This document shows positions 1 through 10,982 of a stretch of 64,000 bases of DNA, piece by piece. Positions within the stretch are counted from its first letter, which is position 1. Every line of letters starts with the position of its first letter. A program made the translations under genes and the position numbers. The notes under the pieces were generated by a model. It was not told the origin of the DNA. It made no database searches and was given only the letters and a program-made list of their open reading frames with translations. The stretch comes from Parastagonospora avenae f. sp. tritici 18332-5. Lineage: Eukaryota; Ascomycota; Dothideomycetes; Pleosporales; Phaeosphaeriaceae. Location of the stretch: the NCBI GenBank assembly GCA_022559985.1, contig JAFJTR010000028.1:1-64000 (forward strand), read 5' to 3'.

Positions 1-563
1 TGCGTTGTTGAGACATTACGCGTTGTTGCTACGAAGGCGTGTTGGTGGGGTAGAGCTGCCGACTCGCTTGGGGTGCCGACTCGCATGGGAAACACGTTAC
101 CTGTAGAGGTAATCGGCTCTGTTTTTCAAGCTTCCCGTATGAACGAGGCGCGCCGCTTAGATAATCATAAGGCGACCATTGTTACTCAGAACATGATTCA
201 AAAAATGGAAGAACTTGAAGACAACTACATGTGGCAGACAAGACGTGAGAACACCAAGCGATGAGGGTGGTGAAAGTGAAGATGGCTTCGGGAGCTGACA
301 CAGGGTCCAATGGGCGCATGGGCCCCACATTGACGTATGCAGATGATCCTCAAAGGGTCAAATCTAGACGCGTCCTCCACTCGTCAACGAAAGTCGAAGT
401 TGACTAATCTGCTATACAGACTCACCACAGCGTGATACTGGCTCTTTCCGCGATACTGCTGCTAGTATCAGACCTAGACCCCTGCGCCTACCCTTGCGCA
501 GCGCTCGTGTTCGCCATGCGACGCCCTCAACGACCGAGGTAGGAGAGCCGCAATCGCACAGCA
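1..563. other. Left-edge non-coding stretch
   Basis: No gene could be supported here. A 63-codon open frame at 73-264 has no recognisable domain and no splice partner inside the window; it could be the last exon of a gene lying to the left. A short direct duplication (gccgactcgc, twice near 57-85) is visible. The remainder is taken as the 5' flank of the large gene that starts at 564. Confidence 0.4.
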
Positions 564-3500
564 ATGTCCGCACCCTCCAGCGACGGCCGGCCCTCAACGT
601 CCTCGGAACCTTCGGCGACGTCATCGCGGACACTTCATTCGAGGGGCTCGGGTGCCTACGCCGAGCACGGAGAGGGCAGCTCTTATCGGCAGAGATACGC
701 CTCTGGGTACGACACAGGCGCAGTGAACGGCGCAAATGGGACGCAGGCACGGGGCCAGAATGGACTTCTCTCTGCCGAGTCTGTAGATGAACAGGACTTT
801 GCCCGGCGACGACAGCGAGTACGGCGATCAGGGGGCTTCCTGCTTCAGTCGAGCTTTCCTACCAGTCCGCGCAAGTCCCAGGCACGTGCCGATGATAAAG
901 GAAAACGCAGCTCGTGGCATCTCGACGTGTCCAGGATTGATGGAAAGCAAGATGATAGAAGGCGGAGACGGCATTCACCTGACAGCTCTTCCGATACTAG
1001 GAATCGGGAAAGTGCTTCGAGTGAGGCAACCTACAATGATCAGGCCGGCACACGGATGCAGGACGGCGATCAACTTCATGTTGGCAGAACTAGGAATGAC
1101 ACGCGAAACATGCAGGATAGGAACCAACGGCCGACAACACCGCAAGCACCCGCCATCGACCCGAACCAACTCGTACACATGGCTCTTAATTTGAGCGAGA
1201 GTCGAAGGAGAAACATCAGCGCCGGTCCGTTGCTGGCAGCCCAACCAAGGACCGCCTCGGTTGCACAGCGAGAAGGAAGCTTCTCCAATCAAGGTGCAGG
1301 TGGCAGCCTGAGGCAGTACTTAAACGAGCAACGCGTGATGTCGCGGAACATGTCTCCCATGGGAGGTCAAGGTTCGCCATCGCGACACATGTCAACATCG
1401 ATGCAACGAAGTGGGTCCATGGCCTTTCCAAGCTCGCAGTCGTTCAATCCTTCGCCGGCTACAATTGCTCGCAGAGACAAAGCTCGTAACTATATTGAGC
1501 TGCGGATAGAATACTTACGGCTACTGGAGTATCTGCCACCACTCAAGCTAGATGCCAATGCGCCCGGCAACTTCATTGTGTCTGCGAACAACATGCCAGG
1601 TAGCCCCCAGGCTCAGCTCACTCGCGTGCCGTCGTACGCGGGCAAGCAGTATGATTTGGGCCGCCCATACAATCCTTTGCAGTACATTCGCAACAGGAGA
1701 AGCAGGGCTCGTGAACGAAGAGCTCTCAACCATACTCCTCATGAATTCGCCGACATACACGAGGTTCGCGATTGGGTCGACACTGTCGAGCGGACTGCTG
1801 CCCGACCTGGTTACCGTCGAGACGATGGTGTGTCTTTGCCCAAAATCCATGATGATCATCCCGAGAGCCCTGAGTCCAGAAAGCCGCCGAAACCACACAA
1901 GGGGTGGATATTCGCGCCGGAGGAGCTGCTTGCAGATGCATATTGGCTTGAGCAAGGGGACAATAAGAAGATCATTGAGAATCGCCATGGTCGCAAGATC
2001 TACCCGCCTAGAGAGGCACCAAAACCAGACCTGTTGCAACCTCGCGCGAGCAAAGAGTACTCTGACAAGCGAAGGAGAAGCTGGATCGAAGGTGTGACAG
2101 GTGGCGACCCTCCAAGCGGCGGGGAGAGCGAGAAGGGGAGCGAACGTGGTCGCAAGCGAAGGCTCCTTCCTGCGTTTCGCTCGGACAGTCCAAAACATGG
2201 CATACACTCCCAACGTGGCTCGCGTCTCCCAGCAAATATTGACAGCGACTCGTCAGACTCTGATTCTGATTCAGGAACACGTAGGCCGCGTATTGTTATC
2301 GACGAAGACCATAACATAGGTCCTTTAGCACTCCAGTTGGAGACGAGGCTGAAGCAGCAGGCAAATCAGGCTCACGAAAAGTCGCCAAACATCATCTCAC
2401 CAGACACGCCAGACAAGTGGGGTAGATATCATCCCGATTTGTCAACAGAGAAAATCTCTAGAGATTCCCTGGAAGTCCCTCGGGTCGGCAACGGATTTTC
2501 AAGTATGGATCATCCTGGACATTTCAGGATGCCACCTCGCGTGCGGACCAACGCTACTCTGACTGTAGACGACGATATTGAGTCTCGATCCTCATTTGAC
2601 GACCAGGACAGTACAGCGCCTAACACTCCACTCCATCAGAAGCGGTTCCCGCGCCTCAGTGGGCATTACTCGCCTCCGCCTAGTCGCGACAGCTCCGTCA
2701 CTAGGAAGTCGAAGCGGAACAAATTCAACCCGTTCCATTCTCATGAGAATAGCGGCGAACATGAGCCCGATCACAATGATACGGAGTCGGCGGAAGTGGA
2801 CAAGAAGGGGCGGTCTCGGCAAACGAGCGACGAAAAGCAGGACAGTGGCCATGTCGGTCATGCAATCATGGCTGCTCCCAGCGCTGTCAAATCACTACTT
2901 ACGCATCGGAAGAACGACAGTACCAGTAGCTTACCTAGTCCAGAGAAACTTCGTCGTAGAGACACGCAAGAACCTCCCTCTGCTGTCTCTCGATTCTTCC
3001 AGGGCGTCAAGCATGAAGGATCGAAGGTCGGAGGGTTTGTCTTCAGGAGAGATCGTCCAGATGAAGATGACACAGACACCATATCTGATAGCCAAACGGC
3101 AGAATATGGTACGGACACGTCTGCTAAGGTTACGAAATCGCATCGACGAGTATTGTCTCGGTCGGCTACTGCAACTACAATTGACGCGCCGACTCCGAAA
3201 CGCGACAGCCGCTATCATTTGGACCTACCAACATTCAGACCGGCGCACGAAGCTCAGATGAATGAAGACGGTGGATTCCTCTCCACTGATCATATTTCGC
3301 GACAAAATCGTGAACGACAGAATAGCCGTTCACCCCGCTTCGACAAACTCGCGCCGCCGCGTATGGATCTGGGCAGGCTAAATACCGCGACATCTCAGAT
3401 CGTATCAGAAATCATTCCGGAACACGGTCAAGACCAAATGAACAAGGCACTCGCTCACCCTGGTGGAGTTGGTCATGACGATCCGTTTGCAACCAGTCCC

Positions 3501-4226
3501 AGGAACGCTCGGGTCACAAGCGATCGGAACCGAAGTAGCTCGAGACCAGGACTTGACGGAAAGCGCCATTGGAGTATTGCCGACGACGATGGGAATACTC
3601 TCCGTCGCAAGACTGACGCAGAACTTGTCACACAGGCTGATATTGCGCGCGTACGTGCTCTCTTCCTATGCTCTGGCGTAAAAGCAAAGGAGATCAATCG
3701 TCGCGCGCATACCAAAAGATCGCCTCCAGCAGACTTTCTCGTCAGGGCTGCGAAGACGGCGGATAGAGAGCTCGTTCCCGTTGCCAGAAAGGAGGAACAT
3801 GTTTTGGCGGCGCGATTGTTACTGCGCGAACTAGATTCATCGACTAAGTCTCTTAGTGCATCTACGCAGCAATTCCGTAACAAGACGATCAAGGAACTTT
3901 CCGAGCGCGTGAGAGAACTGAGGCGCAAGGTCGACTCTGATCTCATGCCTCGAATATTCGAAGGTGGAGACACTGCTGTTCGTATCACGAGCGAAATCTC
4001 AGGCCAAGGTCCTTTGCAAGTCAAACAGATTACAGACGACATCGATCGAATGTTGCGCGCCCGCCGACGCCGAATGAGATGGCTCCGCGGCTTTGGATGG
4101 ATGCTGGTCGAGTGGACGCTTGTCGCAGTCATGTGGTGGCTGTGGCTTGTAGTTGTCCTGGTAGGATCTGCGAAGAGAATGTTTGGATTTGGATGGGGCG
4201 TTGTGAGGTGGTTGTTGTGGCTATAG
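564..4226 (+). CDS. Large Ser/Arg-rich protein with C-terminal membrane anchor, function unknown
   Basis: A single uninterrupted reading frame of 1220 residues. Most of it is low-complexity and polar (Ser, Arg, Asp, Pro), as in a disordered scaffold. Two parts look folded. Around residues 300-480 lies an aromatic/acidic block (ELRIEYLRLLEYLPP, then YNPLQYIRNRRSRARER, then EELLADAYWLEQGDN). Around residues 1020-1165 lies a helical region (ALFLCSGVKAKEINRRAH, later a heptad-like stretch KELSERVRELRRKVD). The last 45 residues are very rich in Trp, Val and Leu and should form one or two membrane helices, so the protein is probably tail-anchored with the bulk in the cytosol. I recall similar proteins of unknown role in other filamentous ascomycetes but cannot name a family. 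The first ATG of the frame is used; no intron is needed. Confidence 0.8.
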   Translation: MSAPSSDGRPSTSSEPSATSSRTLHSRGSGAYAEHGEGSSYRQRYASGYDTGAVNGANGTQARGQNGLLSAESVDEQDFARRRQRVRRSGGFLLQSSFPTSPRKSQARADDKGKRSSWHLDVSRIDGKQDDRRRRRHSPDSSSDTRNRESASSEATYNDQAGTRMQDGDQLHVGRTRNDTRNMQDRNQRPTTPQAPAIDPNQLVHMALNLSESRRRNISAGPLLAAQPRTASVAQREGSFSNQGAGGSLRQYLNEQRVMSRNMSPMGGQGSPSRHMSTSMQRSGSMAFPSSQSFNPSPATIARRDKARNYIELRIEYLRLLEYLPPLKLDANAPGNFIVSANNMPGSPQAQLTRVPSYAGKQYDLGRPYNPLQYIRNRRSRARERRALNHTPHEFADIHEVRDWVDTVERTAARPGYRRDDGVSLPKIHDDHPESPESRKPPKPHKGWIFAPEELLADAYWLEQGDNKKIIENRHGRKIYPPREAPKPDLLQPRASKEYSDKRRRSWIEGVTGGDPPSGGESEKGSERGRKRRLLPAFRSDSPKHGIHSQRGSRLPANIDSDSSDSDSDSGTRRPRIVIDEDHNIGPLALQLETRLKQQANQAHEKSPNIISPDTPDKWGRYHPDLSTEKISRDSLEVPRVGNGFSSMDHPGHFRMPPRVRTNATLTVDDDIESRSSFDDQDSTAPNTPLHQKRFPRLSGHYSPPPSRDSSVTRKSKRNKFNPFHSHENSGEHEPDHNDTESAEVDKKGRSRQTSDEKQDSGHVGHAIMAAPSAVKSLLTHRKNDSTSSLPSPEKLRRRDTQEPPSAVSRFFQGVKHEGSKVGGFVFRRDRPDEDDTDTISDSQTAEYGTDTSAKVTKSHRRVLSRSATATTIDAPTPKRDSRYHLDLPTFRPAHEAQMNEDGGFLSTDHISRQNRERQNSRSPRFDKLAPPRMDLGRLNTATSQIVSEIIPEHGQDQMNKALAHPGGVGHDDPFATSPRNARVTSDRNRSSSRPGLDGKRHWSIADDDGNTLRRKTDAELVTQADIARVRALFLCSGVKAKEINRRAHTKRSPPADFLVRAAKTADRELVPVARKEEHVLAARLLLRELDSSTKSLSASTQQFRNKTIKELSERVRELRRKVDSDLMPRIFEGGDTAVRITSEISGQGPLQVKQITDDIDRMLRARRRRMRWLRGFGWMLVEWTLVAVMWWLWLVVVLVGSAKRMFGFGWGVVRWLLWL

Positions 4227-4755
4227 GCGGCCACTTCGACCGCAATCCTCCTTGTATAATGCTGCATGAGAAAGGTGTTTGGTCTGTCGTTATCGCATGG
4301 CGATTGGATTTTTCTTGGGTACACTGGAACGGCGTTGGATTGATACCACAAAGACTGTAAGACGATGATGCTATAGATTTCTTGGATACCGGTGGTATAT
4401 ATTACTTTAATGTACAGCAAGCAATTCTTACTATCGAATTCCGATACAAAATTGCATTGGCCAAAAAATTTGACTCGTCGTATAAGCACTATTAAACCGG
4501 TCGAAATTGCAGGTGTACTTGGGCTGAGGAGAGTTCGAACGAAAATAGGTGGACGCCTCGCGACCGCGCCTCACTACGTCATCGCATTGAGCTAGGCACC
4601 TGTCGCGCATCTCTCAAAACACGACCAGACATCCTGCACAAGCTGCCACTAACATAGTAGAAGACCCAACATCTCGCTTTCCTCGGTCCTTCTTTTGTCT
4701 GCGGATTCGACGACAATGCTTTGTTGATTTTGCACAAATCTTCAACTCCAACACG
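4227..4755. other. Intergenic, promoter side of the Csc1-like gene
   Basis: 529 bases between two genes on the same strand. No open frame of interest; the stretch presumably holds the 3' UTR of the upstream gene and the promoter of the channel gene. No clear TATA box was identified. Confidence 0.5.
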
Positions 4756-7500
4756 ATGGATCTCCAGAATGTTTTCATCGCCAAGGGCAATGGCACTAGC
4801 GGTGATCAGTCGGTAAGTACATGGATTCATCCATCAATGATGGAGAAGATTGGTCTAATCCCATCCAGGGCCCATCTTCGCTCGGTGCAGTAGCTGCAGC
4901 TTTCTTTCCGACTGCTCTCACAGCAGCGTTGTTCATCATCGCCTTCGTTCTCATCAGACAACGATTTCCAAACATCTACTACCCACGAACTTTCCTAGGA
5001 ACTGTACCAAGGAAAGATCGTACGCCATGTCAGAACCGCTCTTACTGGGACTGGATCCACACCATGAGGGTTGTCCCGGACAAGTGGATGCTGTATCATC
5101 AATCGCTCGACTCGTACCTGTTTCTTCGCTTCCTTCGAACTTTGATCTTTATCTGTGTGGTGGGCGCATGTATCACATGGCCGATTCTGATGCCGGTCAA
5201 TGCGACGGGTGGGGGCAAGGCGACTGAGCTCAATCGCATCTCGATTGGAAATGTCAAGAATAAGAAACATCTGTACGCTCATGCGACAGTGGCATGGGTC
5301 TTCTTTAGCTTCATCATGTTCACGGTGGCAAGAGAGAGGCTGTGGCTCATTGGATTACGACAAGCTTGGAATTTGTCCAAGACAAATGCGAAGAGACTAT
5401 CGTCACGTACTGTTCTGTTTCTCTCGGCACCGACGGCAGCTCTCGACCAAGCCAACATGCAGCGATTTTTCGGCAATGATGCAGTACGAGTATGGCCGGC
5501 CACCAAAGCTGATAAGCTGAAGTCACTCGCTTCGTCTAGAAACTCTCTGGTAGAAGAGCTGGAGTCAGCCGAGCTGACGCTCATTAAAAACGCCAATGAG
5601 AGAGGCAGGAAGAGGCAGAGCAAAAACAGTCGCCGAGACGTAACGTATGACAGCTTCTCTGATGGTATCAAGAAGTCATTGCGACCAATGCATCGCCTGA
5701 AGACAGAGAAAGTTGGCAAGCAGGTCGACAGCATTGATTATTACCGTGAGAAGATCAAGGAGAAGGAAGCTGATATTGAGAGAGCTAGGGAGTCTAATGC
5801 GAGCGTTAACAGTCATGGCGGTGCAGCAGCCGTGTTCGTGGAGTTCTGCACACAAGCCGCAGCTCAGCATGCGTGCCAGAAGGTTGCTTCCGCAGACATT
5901 CTTTCCTTGACTCCACGCTACACAGGCGTCAAGCCTAACGAAGTCATTTGGGAGAACTTGACGTTAGCACCGGCGCGCAGACTGTCTCAAGAAGGCATCG
6001 CGCTGGCGCTCGTCATCGCGACAATCATCTTCTGGTCCATACCAGTTTCTCTTGTTGGCGCGGTTTCGAACATTGGCTACCTTGCAGAAAACTTCAAATG
6101 GCTCGCGTTCCTCAACAGGCTTCCACCTACTGTTATGAGCCTGCTTTCTGGGCTGCTGCCTCCACTGCTCCTCAGCATGCTGGCTTCGTACGTACCAAAG
6201 ATCTTCCGATGTAAGCAACTCCATTTCTGGCTCACGGATCTTTACTAATATGTTCAGACATCTTCAAGACATTCGGCGAAGCTACCAACACCTCAGCTGA
6301 GTTGAGAGTTCTGAAGTGGTACTTTGTCTTTCAAGTCTTACAGGTCTTCCTCGTCACGACGCTTGCCTCCGGAGCTGCTGCTGTCGTATCTCAAATCGCC
6401 AACAACCCGACTTCTGTTCCTCAGCTACTCGCCGACAAGCTGCCGAGTGCCTCAAACACGTATTTGACTTACTTCATCATCCAAGGCTTAAGCAATGCTC
6501 CAAGCAATGTACTCAACTACTCAGACGTACTATCATGGGCCTTCTTCGATAAGTTCTTCGATAAAACACCGCGACAAAAGTACACTAGCTATGTATACAT
6601 GAGGGGCATGCAATGGGGCAAGCTGTTCCCGAAATATGTCAACTTCGTCATCATTGGCAGGTCGCATCTTCGCTCTACTTGGTTATGTTGCTGACTTGTT
6701 TAGCCATCGCCTACGCTTGCATCGCGCCCCTGGTGTTGGGTTTCGCAGCTCTTGGTCTTGCTCTATTCTACTACAGTTACCGTTACCAGTTGCTCTATAC
6801 CAACCAACCCAAGGTCGACACGAAGGGCCATTGCTACACTTTGGCTTTACAGCAGATCCTCACTGGCATCTACATTGCTGAGCTCTGCCTGTTTGGTCTC
6901 TTCGGTCTGCGCAACGCCACCGGTCCATCCATCATGATTGCCCTTCTCTTTGTGGGCACAATCATCTTCAACTACACCACAAACCGATACTTTGCGCCGC
7001 TGGAGCAGTACCTTCCTGCTGACTTAGCTCTGGAGTCTGGAGACGATGAGCAAGCTCCCTTGTTATCTGCAGCCGAAGAGGGCGAAGCAGATGCGTTGCG
7101 GAATACAGAGTCGAATATCGATCGGCTGATCAGCCGCGCACGTGTTCCCAAGAAGGTCGTGACTCCCATTGCGCGGTTCTTGCAACCGCACATCTTCGCC
7201 AGCCACACAGCTATGAAAGAATGGCTGAGAGAGGGCGACTTTGACGCAGATGATGTGCCAGAGTACAACGAAGAGGATCTGACAAAAGCTTATTTGAACC
7301 CGGCGTACACAAGCAAGACGCCTGTTGTGTGGCTGGCAAGAGATAGCTTGGGCGTAAGCAAAGCCGAATGTCAGGAGAACGAAACGAGGGGAATTCAGTG
7401 TAGCGATCAGGGCACATGGATTGACGAGAAGGGGGAATTGAAATGGTCTTCGGATAACTTTGACGAGGTGCCTATCTTTAAGGAGGGAAAGAAGTGGTAG
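4756..7500 (+). CDS. Csc1/RSN1-type calcium-permeable osmosensitive channel (OSCA/TMEM63 family)
   Basis: Predicted 864-residue multi-pass membrane protein of the DUF221 family, whose members are hyperosmolality- or stretch-gated cation channels. Exons: 4756-4812, 4869-6210, 6258-6656, 6704-7500. Order along the protein: N-terminal membrane part (FFPTALTAALFIIAFVLI, then TM helices near YLFLRFLRTLIFICVVGACI), a charged cytosolic PHM7-like domain with a Lys/Arg/Glu-rich insertion, then the seven-TM RSN1 core (PARRLSQEGIALALVIATII to AYACIAPLVLGFAALGLALF) and an acidic cytosolic tail. The first exon encodes only 19 residues and joins by a canonical 56-nt intron. The third intron (6657-6703) starts with GC rather than GT; it is the only join that keeps the family sequence in frame (FVII then AIAYACIAPLVLGF). 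Yeast relatives include Csc1, Rsn1 and Phm7; which one is the true counterpart cannot be decided here. Confidence 0.93.
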
Positions 7501-7920
7501 CCATCACACGGAAACCAATTTGAACACTAAAAGCAACACATGTTTATACGAAATATACAATACATACGCGTACATTCTGATTTTGTTCTCTTGATATAGT
7601 ACGTGGAATGGAAGACAAATATGGCATTCCACCTGCAAGCCCCCAATCACGGCATCCAACCCCGCCATTGTGCCACCCGAAACAACTTACTGGCAGCCGA
7701 ACACCGTGTTTCACGGCTCCTGAAAGTATCGATCGGCAACAATGACGTAGCCGCCCCTGACATACTCGCTTGCCCTCTGAGCGTCGTCGCAACAATCTAA
7801 AGCGGAAGCTGTTTATGAAACCTGCTTTGTCCAACGCAATGACAATTGCCTGCATATAACGACAGCACAGTACCTCTTCTCCTTCACAACTCAGTTTTCG
7901 CATTCAGCTTTTGAAATACC
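7501..7920. other. Intergenic spacer
   Basis: 420 bases between same-strand genes, with short A/T-rich tracts just after the channel gene (likely polyadenylation region) and no supported gene. Confidence 0.5.
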
Positions 7921-8906
7921 ATGTCCTCGCGCAGATCCGGCCGCGCAAAAGCGCCTGTCAAATACACCTCCGACTCGGACGACTCAGACTTCGGCAACAA
8001 GAAGCCGCGCAAATCCAAACCCTCCGCGACGCCCAAGAAGCGCTCGAAGACGGAGCAAGAGCCTGACGACGTGCCGGCCCCCAAAAAGCGCACCAAGAAA
8101 GACGCAGACCAACTCGCTTCCGACGCCGCGGCTGCGCAAGAAAAAGCCTCCAAAGCCGCGGACAAGGCAGCGTGGGAAGCATGGCTCAAGGACAATGCGC
8201 TACCCGAAGATGACAGGTTACTAGCTGAAGAGCCGGACAAGGAGATTAGCATCACGCAGACGGACGCGGGCAATAGGTACGGCCTCAAGAAGGAGGAGTT
8301 GAGCGTCGTCAAGCACTTTGAGAAGCGCAATCCAAATCCGCTGTATAAGAACGACATCAAGTTGTTTGTGGAGAGCGAGGTGCAGGTGTTGGGGTGGAGG
8401 AAGTTGGGCATGCTTGTGGGTGAGGAGGAGGATGCCGTGGGGAAGGGGAGGGAGATGTGGGAGGAGGAGTAAGTCTCGCTTTGCTTTTACTCTATGCATG
8501 GGTAAATATGTGTTAACAATTTCTAAGCCATAAAAACGACCCAGAGCCCGAGCCGGAAGTTACAAAGAAAGAAAAACCAAAGACGAACAAACAACTCTGG
8601 ACAGCGTGGGTCGATTCCAACACGCACCCCACCCCACTGCCCAATCTGGAGACGGAGCCAGAGAACGCGATTAATCAGACAGAGTGCAAGGCTAAATACG
8701 GCCTTGTGCCGCAGGACATGGTCGTGCTGGAGTACTTCCCCAAGCCGAATCCAAAGTACGGCAACACGACGAAGTTGTTTGATGAGGAGGCGGTGAAGAA
8801 GTTGTGTTGGAGGAAGACGGCAATTTTGGCGGGGGAGGAGAGTGGAGGTGATGAGGGGGCGTTGTTGGAGAAGGGGGAGGAGTTGTTTGCGGAGGGGAAG
8901 AAGTAG
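7921..8906 (+). CDS. Basic nuclear-type protein with two tandem XPA C-terminal-like modules
   Basis: Exons 7921-8468 and 8528-8906 (59-nt GT-AG intron) give 308 residues. The first 80 residues are Lys/Ser/Asp-rich with KKRSK and KKRTKK stretches, suggesting nuclear import. Two similar modules of about 85-90 residues follow, one on each side of the intron. Each begins with a Trp-containing segment (AWEAWLKDN; LWTAWVDSN). Each then has an acidic stretch, a segment like the XPA/Rad14 C-terminal motif (ITQTDAGNRYGLKKEEL; INQTECKAKYGLVPQDM), an aromatic-Asn-Pro segment (HFEKRNPNPLYKND; YFPKPNPKYGNT) and a helix with a W-R-K (GWRKLGMLVGEE; CWRKTAILAGEE). The CxxC zinc finger that precedes this region in XPA is absent. 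By family knowledge the XPA C-terminal module contacts DNA. The actual function is unknown; a DNA-damage or chromatin role is inference only. Confidence 0.82.
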
Positions 8907-9409
8907 GTGTTATGTTAGGGTGAGAGTGTGGTGTGGGCATTGAGATGGATTAGATGTAGATGCTTTCCTCGAGGGTGAAGAAGGCCAAACGAGCAACGAG
9001 AATCGAGAGCGAATAATCGTCTGAAGTGCATGTTAAGCATTGCTTATGCAGAGCTCACTCGTCTTCTGGGAAAGATGCAATGCCATGCAAGCAAGCGAAC
9101 GTGTTAGTTATGCCACCACTGTATGATTATGTCTAGTCCAAGTACAAGTGTACTCCCGCACCGCAACGTACGAGGACGGACGTAACAATACCGATATGCT
9201 TCACACATCAAGATCAGCACATGGGACGTTTGATATGTTTCATTGGCGTGAGGGGTGACCCAGCCATGTTGGCACATTGTTTATCTGCACCATGCTTTCG
9301 CCGCTTTCAATGCTAGTGAAAGTGCAGAAGAGAGTAAAATCGAGAGATCCGAGAAACCACGCCGTGAACCATCCATATCCCATTTTGCCGCACGCACACC
9401 CTTCGCCGT
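8907..9409. other. Convergent intergenic spacer
   Basis: 503 bases between the 3' ends of the XPA-like gene and the eL21 gene. It should hold both 3' UTRs. No coding or RNA feature was recognised. Confidence 0.5.
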
Positions 9410-10017
9410 CTAGATCGTTGTCTCGTAAGGTACAGGTGTGATGTTCTCGGGCTTGTTGTCCTTCAGGCTGACGGTGCGCTCGCCCTGGGGCTGCTTGGGG
9501 ATGCGCTTCAGCTGCTGCTTCTCGCCGGTCTCCTTGGCCTTCTGTTGGAGGGCGAAGTTGGCCTTGACGCGCTTGAGGAAGTCCTCTCGCGAGCGGGACA
9601 TGCGGACGTGCTCAATGCGGACGTTGATGCGCTTCTCCATGTAGCGGTTGCCGACCTGCTTCTGGAGGATGACTCCGACGGCAGACTTGGTGACGTTGTA
9701 GACGATACCGGTCTTGCCGTGGTAGACCTTGTAGGGCATACCCTTCTGGACCGCACCTGTGGAGTGTGAGCGCCAATTCCGGTCATAATTCCACCTCCAG
9801 CTTCAACTGAATGTTCCGGGGTCCGTACCGTTGGCTACGACATCGACAATGTCACCGACCTTGTACTGCTTGAGGTAGGTGGACAGCGGGATCATTCCCT
9901 TCTTCTTGAAGTCCCTTGAGAAGCTGCATGCTGTCAGTAACGCCGTCGCAAGCAATTCTCTGCCCGCTGCACTCACGCATAGCGCGTACCCGCGCGGAGA
10001 CCGGCTGCGTGACCCAT
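9410..10017 (-). CDS. rpl21: 60S ribosomal protein eL21
   Basis: Three exons on the minus strand (9977-10017, 9829-9923, 9410-9756) encode 160 residues, the usual length for eukaryotic eL21. The N-terminus reads MGHAAGLRAGTRYAFSRDFKKKG, with the typical RxGTRYxFxRxF pattern. It is followed by YLKQYKVGDIVDVVANG and MPYKVYHGKTGIVYNVTKSA, the KOW-like core, and the conserved RVxHVRxSRSREDFLKRV helix region (IEHVRMSRSREDFLKRV). The protein is a structural component of the large subunit. The introns are 52 and 72 nt with GTGAGT and GTACGG donors. The start codon lies 190 bases from the start of the divergently transcribed uS4 gene, so the two probably share a promoter region. Confidence 0.97.
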
Positions 10018-10207
10018 TGTGAATTTGTGAGGGTGGTGTTGTTAGTGCGGCGGTGATGTTCGTGAAGTTCTTTGGGATTTCGTCGCCCACCATCGCTCAG
10101 TGTGCTAACCGAGCGCTTGGCGGCGCTAGTACCCACCACCAGCACGAGATCGAAATTCCCACGCCCGAACTTCTTCCTCCGCCTCGACAACTCCATCGAC
10201 AGCAATC
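10018..10207. promoter_or_regulatory. Shared divergent promoter of eL21 and uS4
   Basis: 190 bases separate the two ribosomal protein start codons, which point away from each other. Both promoters and 5' UTRs must lie here, which would allow co-regulation of a large- and a small-subunit protein. A CT-rich stretch (cttcttcctccgcctcg) precedes the uS4 start; pyrimidine tracts are common in the leaders of fungal ribosomal genes. No specific factor site is claimed. Confidence 0.6.
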
Positions 10208-10982
10208 ATGGTCGCCCGCTCCTACTCGAAGACGTACTCCGTCCCCCGTCGTCCTTTCGAGTCCGCTCGTCTGTACGTATTTCCCTAGGCCACTAAGCTA
10301 GAGCGTGCTCTGCTTATGTCTGGGAGCAACTGGTTAATGGTGGGATAGGGACACTGAGCTGAAGCTCGTTGGCGAGTTTGGACTCCGCAACAAGCGCGAG
10401 GTCTGGCGCGTCCAGCTTACTCTGTCCAAGATCCGTCGTGCTGCCCGGTAAGTGCGCCCCAATTGCGCTGTCGCTGACACTGCACGCAAAATGTTGATGC
10501 AGCCGCTAATGGTCGCAGTTCGCTCTTGACTCTCGACGAGAAGGACCCCAAGCGCCTCTTCGAGGGTAACGCCCTTATCCGCCGTCTCGTGCGTGTTGGT
10601 GTGCTCGATGAGTCCCGTATGCGTCTCGATTACGTCTTGGCCCTGAAGATTGAGGACTTTTTGGAGCGCCGTCTCCAGACCTGCGTCTACAAGCTCGGTC
10701 TCGCCAAGTCCATCCACCACGCCCGTGTGCTCATCCGCCAGCGCCACATCCGGTATGCATTGAAGAGCTAGAAGCATGTCATCTCAACTAACGGTTCCCA
10801 GCGTCGGCAAGCAGATCGTCAACGTTCCCTCCTTCATGGTCCGTCTCGACTCCCAGAAGCACATTGACTTCGCTCTTACCTCGCCGTTCGGTGGCGGCCG
10901 CCCCGGTCGTGTCAGGAGGAAGAAGGCCAAGGCCGCCGAGAAGGGTGGTGACGACGATGCTGGCGAGGAGGACGAGGAGTAG
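10208..10982 (+). CDS. rps9: 40S ribosomal protein uS4 (yeast Rps9)
   Basis: Four exons (10208-10272, 10349-10447, 10519-10752, 10802-10982) encode 192 residues. The sequence follows yeast Rps9 closely: YSKTYSVPRRPFESARL at the start, then GEFGLRNKREVWR, LTLDEKDPKRLFEGNALI, the S4 RNA-binding domain (LDYVLALKIEDFLERRLQT, LAKSIHHARVLIRQRHI) and VGKQIVNVPSFMVRLDS. The tail is the usual basic then acidic stretch ending DAGEEDEE. uS4 is an early 18S rRNA binder involved in decoding accuracy. The introns are 76, 71 and 49 nt, all GT-AG. The start ATG is the first after the divergent promoter and gives the family N-terminus. Confidence 0.97.

Noticed and set aside
73..264. 63-codon open frame at the left edge
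   Set aside because: No domain, no splice partner, and short enough to occur by chance; kept only as a note in the edge region.
1548..2213. 221-codon minus-strand frame
   Set aside because: Antisense shadow inside the 1220-residue gene.
3473..4489. 338-codon minus-strand frame
   Set aside because: It overlaps the 3' part of the large plus-strand gene in antisense and has no recognisable features; a shadow of that gene's codon bias.
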